Source of the DNA: Streptomyces sp. NBC_00154
Lineage (GTDB): Bacteria; Actinomycetota; Actinomycetes; Streptomycetales; Streptomycetaceae
Assembly: GCF_026342835.1 (NCBI RefSeq)
Contig: NZ_JAPEMI010000001.1
Location: 3,044,501 to 3,108,500, forward strand
Reading direction: 5' to 3'
Length of the DNA: 64,000 nucleotides
The first letter of the stretch is position 1. The number at the start of each line of letters is the position of its first letter. The translations under genes and the position numbers were made by a program. Below the pieces are notes generated by a model. That model was not told the origin of the DNA and did not search any database. It saw only the letters and a list, made by a program, of their open reading frames with translations. Below are positions 58,788 to 64,000 of the stretch, in pieces.

Positions 58788-59093
58788 CAGACGATAGATC
58801 GCTCGTCGCGTTGCGACAAGGGGGACCGTCGTGAACGGCGTCACATCATCAATTCGTAGTAAGCGACTTGCGTTATTTGGGGTGAACTTCGGCTCTAGGG
58901 GGGTTTTGAGCGTGCGTAGTCTGTGCGGGATGCAGACCACCGGGAACCGTGTGACGTCCGCGCGCGTCAGTCATCGCGGACCGACCGGACCGGCTGCGGA
59001 TGAGCCTGTCGCAGGGCTGGTCCGTAATTCGGGGGGACCGGATCTCAACTGCCGCTTCCAGGCGTTCTTGCCTGCCCGAGGAGTAGTCGTTCG
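58788..59093. other. Intergenic region before the class A PBP gene
   Basis: 306 bp containing the PBP promoter. The frame is open on both strands in parts, but no segment has family features. I find no -10/-35 pair or hairpin that I would defend. Confidence 0.35.
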
Positions 59094-61811
59094 ATGAGCG
59101 AGCACCGTCGCAAAACGCAGCAACCGCAAGGTGGCGGGCGTGCCGCGGCCAGACGAGCCGCCCAGTCGTCCTCAGGACGCCGTGCAGCGCCGTCACGCGG
59201 AGTAACTTCCGAGTCACCTTCCGATTCTTATGGCGGAGAGAGTCCGTACGGCGGACGCGCCGAGGCCAGGAGGGCCGCCCAGCGCGGCGGGCGCCGTGCC
59301 GCCGAGGGGGGTGGCGCAGGTTATGGCGGAGGGGGTCGCCGTCGTGGTGGCGGCGACGGGCGCGAAGGCCCCGGCAGGGGCCGGGGGCGCGGCAATCAGC
59401 CTCCTGCCAAGAAGCGCTTCATCGACTACCCGCGCGCCGACAAGTACGGAGCGAGGCGCTGGCTGCCGTCGTGGAGGCTGGTCTCCGGTCTGTGTATCGG
59501 CTTCCTCGGCCTGCTCATGGGCTTCGCCGGGCTGGCGTACGCGATGGTCGGCACGCCCAAGGTGAAGGATGCTGCGAAGGCGGAGAACAACGTCTACTAC
59601 TGGGCGAACGGCAAGCAGATGGTCGCCACGGGTGGTGGGACCAACCGTCAGATCATCGCTTACTCGCAGATCCCCGCAGCCATGCGGAACGCTGTCATCT
59701 CGGCAGAGAACAAGTCGTTCGAAACGGACAGTGGTATCGACCCCATGGGTATCGCCCGGGCCCTCTACAACATGGCCAAGGGTGGTGAGACCCAGGGTGG
59801 CTCGACGATCACCCAGCAGTATGTGAAGAACTCGCGGCTCTCTCAGGATCAGACGCTGAGCCGCAAGTTCGAGGAGTTGTTCATCACGCTCAAGGTCGGC
59901 AAAACGATGGACAAGAAGGACATCATGGCCGACTACCTCAACATCTCGTACTACGGACGAGGCGCATCGGGGATCCAGGCCGCGGCCCGTACGTACTACG
60001 GCACGGCCGCCAGCAAGCTGGACGCGAGTCAGTGTGCCTTCCTGGCCACGTTGCTCAAGGGCGCGACCTACTACGACCCGGCGGGTGCTCCCGAGTACGA
60101 CCCCATACAGGCCACCCCGGCGAAGAACCTGGCGCGCGCGAAGACGCGCTGGGCCTGGATCCTCGAGGAAGAGGTGAAGGACGGCCGGATGAAGCCCGAG
60201 GATCGCCAGAAGTTCCTGAAGCAGGGGTTCCCCATGCCGGACCCGCCGAAGAAGGGTGCGGAGTTGGGCGGCCAGATCGGTTATCTGGTGGACCTGGCCA
60301 AGTCGAACTTCCTCAACAACAACACCAAGGGCATCACCGCGGACAAGCTCGCCCAGGGCGGATACGAGATCCACACCACCTTCGACGAGAAGAAGGTCAA
60401 GAAGCTCAACGCCGCGGTCAAGAAGGTCTACGACAACAAGATCAAGCCGAAGCAGCGCCCCAAGACGGACACGCACGTCCAGTTCGGTGGCGCGTCGGTG
60501 GATCCGAAAACTGGTGCCATCGCCGCGATCTACGGCGGCCAGGATGCGACGACGCACTTCACCAACAACGCGGACATCACCGGTGCGCAGGTCGGTTCGA
60601 CCTTCAAGCCGTTCGTGCTGACGGCGGCGATGGAGTACGGCAAGCGTGACCCGGCCGGCGACCCGGATCAGGGCGAGTCGATGCGCACGAAGGTCTCGCC
60701 GAAGAGCATCTACAACGCCGACGACCTGCTGAAGATCAAGAAGTACAACGGTGAGATCTGGACCGACGAGAACGGCAAGGAATGGCTGCAGTCCAACGAC
60801 GGCCATGAGTCGAGGGGCAACATCACCCTTCGCGAGGCCATGCAGTGGTCAGCCAACTCCCCGTATGTCCAGCTCGGTATGGACGTCGGCACCGACAAGG
60901 TGAAGGAGGCGGCCGTCGCCGCAGGTCTGCGTGACGACCGCTCCATGGCGGACTCGACCGTTCCGTCCTTCTCCATCGGCACGTCCCAGCCGAGTGCGAT
61001 CCGGATGGCGGGGGCGTACGGCACCTTCGCCACCAGCGGTATGCAGCGCGATCCGTACTCGGTCGAAGAGGTCAAGTACCGCGGCGAGTCCGTCTATCAG
61101 CACCCGAAGGTCAACAAGCGCGCTTTCGACAACGCCATCGCCGACAACGTCACCGACGTCCTGAAGAACGTCGTGGAGAAGGGAACCGGCACGCCTGCCC
61201 AGCTCCCCGGCCGCGAGGTGGCGGGCAAGACGGGTACGACGGACGACAACAAGTCCGCCTGGTTCGTGGGCTACACCCCGCAGCTGTCGACGGCCATCAG
61301 CATGTACCGGCTGGACGACAACGAGAAGCACAAGAACCGTAAGTTCGAGAAGATGTACGGGACGGGTGGCGAGGAGACGATCCACGGTGCCTCGTTCCCG
61401 GCCCAGATCTGGCACGACTACATGATCGAAGCGCTGAAGGGAACGACGCCCGAGAGCTTCCCGAAGCCGGAGCCCTGGGGCGACACGGTCTATGGCGGTG
61501 GCGCGCCGAGCCCCAGCCCGACGCCGAGCATCGTCCCTTCGGAGACCCCCTCCAGCACGCCGTCCTCGACGCCTTCGAGCACCCCGTCCTTCCCGAACCC
61601 CGGCCCGAGCAAGAGCTGCAAGGCGTGGGACTGGAACTGCCAGGACAGCAACGGCGGCACCAACACAGGCGGCAGCACCGGAACGACCGACGGCAGCACG
61701 GGAGGAACGCCCGTGCCCTCGACAGACCCGACGTCGTCCCCCGGGGGTGCCGGTGGCGGCAACGGGAACGGAAACGGGAACGGCAGCATCTTCGGAGGCC
61801 CGGCCGGGTAG
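59094..61811 (+). CDS. Class A penicillin-binding protein (glycosyltransferase and transpeptidase)
   Basis: 905 residues. A long basic Gly/Arg/Ala-rich cytoplasmic head (1-115), a membrane helix (about 130-152), a GT51 domain (catalytic Glu in NAVISAENKSFETDSGID; GGSTITQQYVKN) and a transpeptidase domain with STFKP (Ser near 502), SAN in MQWSANSPYV, and KTGT in AGKTGTTDD. The GT motif reads AENKSF instead of the usual AEDxxF. It builds and cross-links glycan. The tail (about 805-905) is Pro/Ser/Thr then Asn/Gly-rich and ends SIFGGPAG, like the PASTA kinase. Confidence 0.95.
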   Translation: MSEHRRKTQQPQGGGRAAARRAAQSSSGRRAAPSRGVTSESPSDSYGGESPYGGRAEARRAAQRGGRRAAEGGGAGYGGGGRRRGGGDGREGPGRGRGRGNQPPAKKRFIDYPRADKYGARRWLPSWRLVSGLCIGFLGLLMGFAGLAYAMVGTPKVKDAAKAENNVYYWANGKQMVATGGGTNRQIIAYSQIPAAMRNAVISAENKSFETDSGIDPMGIARALYNMAKGGETQGGSTITQQYVKNSRLSQDQTLSRKFEELFITLKVGKTMDKKDIMADYLNISYYGRGASGIQAAARTYYGTAASKLDASQCAFLATLLKGATYYDPAGAPEYDPIQATPAKNLARAKTRWAWILEEEVKDGRMKPEDRQKFLKQGFPMPDPPKKGAELGGQIGYLVDLAKSNFLNNNTKGITADKLAQGGYEIHTTFDEKKVKKLNAAVKKVYDNKIKPKQRPKTDTHVQFGGASVDPKTGAIAAIYGGQDATTHFTNNADITGAQVGSTFKPFVLTAAMEYGKRDPAGDPDQGESMRTKVSPKSIYNADDLLKIKKYNGEIWTDENGKEWLQSNDGHESRGNITLREAMQWSANSPYVQLGMDVGTDKVKEAAVAAGLRDDRSMADSTVPSFSIGTSQPSAIRMAGAYGTFATSGMQRDPYSVEEVKYRGESVYQHPKVNKRAFDNAIADNVTDVLKNVVEKGTGTPAQLPGREVAGKTGTTDDNKSAWFVGYTPQLSTAISMYRLDDNEKHKNRKFEKMYGTGGEETIHGASFPAQIWHDYMIEALKGTTPESFPKPEPWGDTVYGGGAPSPSPTPSIVPSETPSSTPSSTPSSTPSFPNPGPSKSCKAWDWNCQDSNGGTNTGGSTGTTDGSTGGTPVPSTDPTSSPGGAGGGNGNGNGNGSIFGGPAG

Positions 61812-61879
61812 CGCCCGGCAGGCAAGCGCTCCACCCGGCCGAGAGGCCGGCGAAGGGGGAGCCGCAGGAGACGTCCCCA

Positions 61880-61909
61880 GGGCCGCCGCACCACTCGGTG
61901 CGGCGGCCC
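61880..61909 (+). terminator. Hairpin between the PBP and GT87 genes
   Basis: Perfect 13-bp arms GGGCCGCCGCACC and GGTGCGGCGGCCC with a four-base loop, followed by TCGCCGTTT. Probably a terminator of the PBP gene. Confidence 0.8.
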
Positions 61910-61947
61910 TCGCCGTTTCCACAGTCCCGTACGGCAGGATGTGCGGC

Positions 61948-63444
61948 ATGCCAAGCGCAGAGGACACGAGCGTGCACCACGAGCGGCCCGTCGTACGGCC
62001 CACGCAACAGGACGAGATCGCGGCGGCCGGCAGCGAGCTGATCGGCGGCCGGTCGGGACGCTGGGCGAGGACCGGCACCAGCCCGCTCACACCCGTGCGT
62101 GTCGTCGCGCTGGTGGCCATCGGGATGTTTGCGCTCGGCATGGTGCAGAAGGCGCCCTGCTACAACTGGGCGTGGTTCAGAGGTGCCAGCTCGCAGTACA
62201 CGCATGCCTGCTACTCCGACATTCCGCATCTCTTCGTCGGGCGTGGCTTCGCCGACGGCCTCGTGCCGTACTTCGACCGGCTGAGCGGCGACATGCAGTA
62301 CCTCGAGTACCCCGTATTGACGGGTGTGTTCATGCAGGTCGCGGCTTGGCTGACGCCCGGCGGCTCCATGCAGTACCGCGAGCAGATGTACTGGATGGTC
62401 AACGCGGGCATGCTCATGATCTGCACCGCGGTCATGGCCGTGTGTGTCGCCCGTACGCACCGGCGCCGTCCGTGGGACGGGCTACTGGTCGCCCTGGCGC
62501 CCGCCTTCGCGCTCACCGCGACGATCAACTGGGACCTGCTGGCCGTCGCCCTGACGGCCGCGGCCATGCTCATGTGGTCCCGGCAGCGGGCGCTGGCGTT
62601 CGGCGTCCTCATCGGCCTCGCCACGGCCGCCAAGCTCTATCCCGTGTTCCTGTTGGGGCCGATCTTCGTGCTCTGCTGGCGCGCGGGCAAATGGCGGGAG
62701 TTCTTCGTGGCGACGCTCGGCGCGGCCGCATCCTGGCTGGTGGTGAACCTGCCGGTGATGGTGTTCGCGCCCGAGGGGTGGAAGAAGTTCTACACGTTCA
62801 GCCACGACCGGCCGCTCGACTTCGGTTCGTTCTGGCTGATCATCGCGCAGCGTGCCGGTATCTCCATCTCGGTCGACACCGTGAACAACATTTCGCTGCT
62901 GCTGACGATCCTGCTGTGCGCGGGCATCGGTGTGCTGACGCTGATGGCCCCGCGCCGGCCCCGCTTCGCTCAGCTGGCGTTTCTCGTCGTCGCGGCGTTC
63001 ATCCTCACCAACAAGGTCTATTCACCGCAGTACGTGCTGTGGCTGATCCCTCTTGCGGCGCTGGCCAGGCCGCGCTGGCGGGACTTCCTCATCTGGCAGG
63101 CGTGCGAGGTCATGTACTTCCTGGGGATCTGGATGTACCTCGCGTACACGACGAGCGGCGACAAGCACCAGGGGCTGCCGACGGAGGGGTACCAGCTGGC
63201 GATCGCCGTGCATCTGCTGGGCACGCTGTACCTCTGCGCCGTCGTCGTACGGGACATCCTGATGCCGGAGCGGGACGTCGTACGCAGCGACGGGTCGGAC
63301 GATCCGTCGGGCGGGGTGCTCGACGGGGCCGAGGACGCTTTTGTACTGGGACACGCAGCGACGCACCGGCCGCGGCACGCGGCGCACGCGGTCGAGGGAC
63401 CGTGGGTGGAGTGGGGCGCGGCGCACGAATCGGCCACCGACTGA
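61948..63444 (+). CDS. GT87-family membrane glycosyltransferase
   Basis: 498 residues from ATG 61948 (GGCAGGA upstream; an ATG at 61939 is also in frame). About ten membrane helices. The start of the lumenal part, YSDIPHLFVGRGFADGLVPY, holds the Asp used by polyprenyl-phosphate-dependent mannosyltransferases (GT-C fold). LEYPVLTGVFM and LTNKVYSPQYVLWLIPLAALA are GT87 motifs. It probably transfers mannose from polyprenyl-phosphomannose to a lipid or glycan; the acceptor is unknown. Confidence 0.88.
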   Translation: MPSAEDTSVHHERPVVRPTQQDEIAAAGSELIGGRSGRWARTGTSPLTPVRVVALVAIGMFALGMVQKAPCYNWAWFRGASSQYTHACYSDIPHLFVGRGFADGLVPYFDRLSGDMQYLEYPVLTGVFMQVAAWLTPGGSMQYREQMYWMVNAGMLMICTAVMAVCVARTHRRRPWDGLLVALAPAFALTATINWDLLAVALTAAAMLMWSRQRALAFGVLIGLATAAKLYPVFLLGPIFVLCWRAGKWREFFVATLGAAASWLVVNLPVMVFAPEGWKKFYTFSHDRPLDFGSFWLIIAQRAGISISVDTVNNISLLLTILLCAGIGVLTLMAPRRPRFAQLAFLVVAAFILTNKVYSPQYVLWLIPLAALARPRWRDFLIWQACEVMYFLGIWMYLAYTTSGDKHQGLPTEGYQLAIAVHLLGTLYLCAVVVRDILMPERDVVRSDGSDDPSGGVLDGAEDAFVLGHAATHRPRHAAHAVEGPWVEWGAAHESATD

Positions 63445-63446
63445 GC

Positions 63447-63486
63447 AGGGCCTCGCCGGAAGGCTGCGAGCCCTCGGCGAGACCCT
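63447..63486. terminator. Probable bidirectional terminator
   Basis: AGGGcCTCGCCG (63447-63458) pairs with CGGCGAGaCCCT (63475-63486), one mismatch, between the convergent GT87 and racemase-like genes. Confidence 0.6.
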
Positions 63487-63522
63487 GGCCTCAACGGTCG
63501 TTCTCCGGGTCGGCCCAGCGCC

Positions 63523-64000
63523 TCAGCGGTCGACGAGACGGTCGAACTGGGTGGTCGTGTGGCGCAGATGGGCGACCAGCTCGTCCCCGACCTTCGGCTC
63601 CGGCGCGTCCGCAGGTACGAACAGGATCGACACCTGCATGTGCGGCGGCTCGGCGAACCAGCGCTGCTTGCCCGCCCAGACGAACGGTGACAGGTTGCGG
63701 TTGACCGTGGCCAGGCCGGCGCGAGCGACGCCCTTGGCCCGCGGCATCACGCCGTGCAGGGCCTTCGGGGCCTCCAGGCCCACGCCGTGCGACGTACCGC
63801 CGGCGACGACCACCAGCCAGCCGTCGGAGGCGGCTCTCTGCTGGCGGTAGCCGAACCGGTCGCCCTTGACGACACGTGTGACGTCGAGGACGGAGCCCCG
63901 GTACTCCGTCGCGTCGTGGTCGCCGAGCCACAGCCGCGTGCCGATACGGGCGCGGAAGCGGGTCTGCGGGAACTGCTGCTGCAGCCGGGCCAGTTCCTCG
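63523..64000 (-). CDS. Alanine racemase-like protein, C-terminal part
   Basis: 159 codons to the window end; the start lies beyond. Visible motifs are RIGTRLWLGDHDATEYRGSV, then VVKGDRFGYRQQRA and VVAGGTSHGVGLEAP, which follow the C-terminal beta-domain of alanine racemase (VRPGIALYG, GxxVGYG). The PLP lysine of the N-terminal barrel is outside the window. A separate true alr usually exists in Streptomyces, so this may be a paralogue. It neighbours wall-synthesis genes, which fits a role in D-alanine or a related substrate. Confidence 0.7.
   Translation of the reverse strand, partial: EELARLQQQFPQTRFRARIGTRLWLGDHDATEYRGSVLDVTRVVKGDRFGYRQQRAASDGWLVVVAGGTSHGVGLEAPKALHGVMPRAKGVARAGLATVNRNLSPFVWAGKQRWFAEPPHMQVSILFVPADAPEPKVGDELVAHLRHTTTQFDRLVDR

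Overview
The window is a 64 kb piece of a high-GC actinobacterial chromosome, almost certainly Streptomyces, centred on the replication origin. The evidence is the conserved order rpmH (divergent) - dnaA - oriC - dnaN - gnd - recF - DUF721 - gyrB - gyrA - DUF3566 - tRNA-Ile, the flank rnpA - yidD - yidC - jag - rsmG - parA - parB, heavy use of GTG/TTG starts, and Streptomyces markers such as crgA, class E sortases, a PASTA kinase and six perfect parS sites.

Layout. 0-12 kb: the end of a transpeptidase gene and a PASTA Ser/Thr kinase (cell-wall and division signalling), a Mrr-type nuclease fusion, a minus-strand operon of three class E sortases with a pabA/trpG amidotransferase, a DUF881 protein, crgA, a cluster of DnaA boxes, a rhomboid protease and a cyclophilin. 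12-24 kb is the accessory part: a LysR remnant split by an IS4-family element, tRNA-Ala, a regulator/kinase pair, two related surface proteins (one a pseudogene with two in-frame stops), and a stretch between a partial tRNA-Ile copy and the intact tRNA-Ile gene that carries an IS481-type element and debris. 24-37 kb: gyrA, gyrB, recF, gnd, dnaN, oriC and dnaA. 37-43 kb: rpmH, rnpA, yidD, yidC, jag, rsmG, parAB. 43-64 kb: GNAT acetyltransferase, trxA/trxB behind a SigR-type promoter, the sigma factor/anti-sigma pair, a pseudokinase - murJ - DUF6049 operon, CCA-adding enzyme, an MFS permease, inositol-phosphate synthase, a PadR regulator with an evident operator, a class A PBP, a GT87 mannosyltransferase-like protein and the end of an alanine-racemase-like gene.

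Functionally the window joins initiation (DnaA, oriC, DnaN, RecF, gyrase, DnaA-box clusters), segregation (ParA, ParB, parS) and polar wall growth and sporulation (PBPs, PASTA kinase, CrgA, MurJ, sortases). No CRISPR array, rRNA operon or biosynthetic gene cluster is visible. I see no clearly new system. The best candidates for a second look are the regulator/kinase/surface-protein cluster at 15.4-20.8 kb, parS sites built into convergent terminator hairpins, a shared C-terminal IFGGPxG tail on two wall proteins, and the Mrr-type fusion at 3.3 kb.
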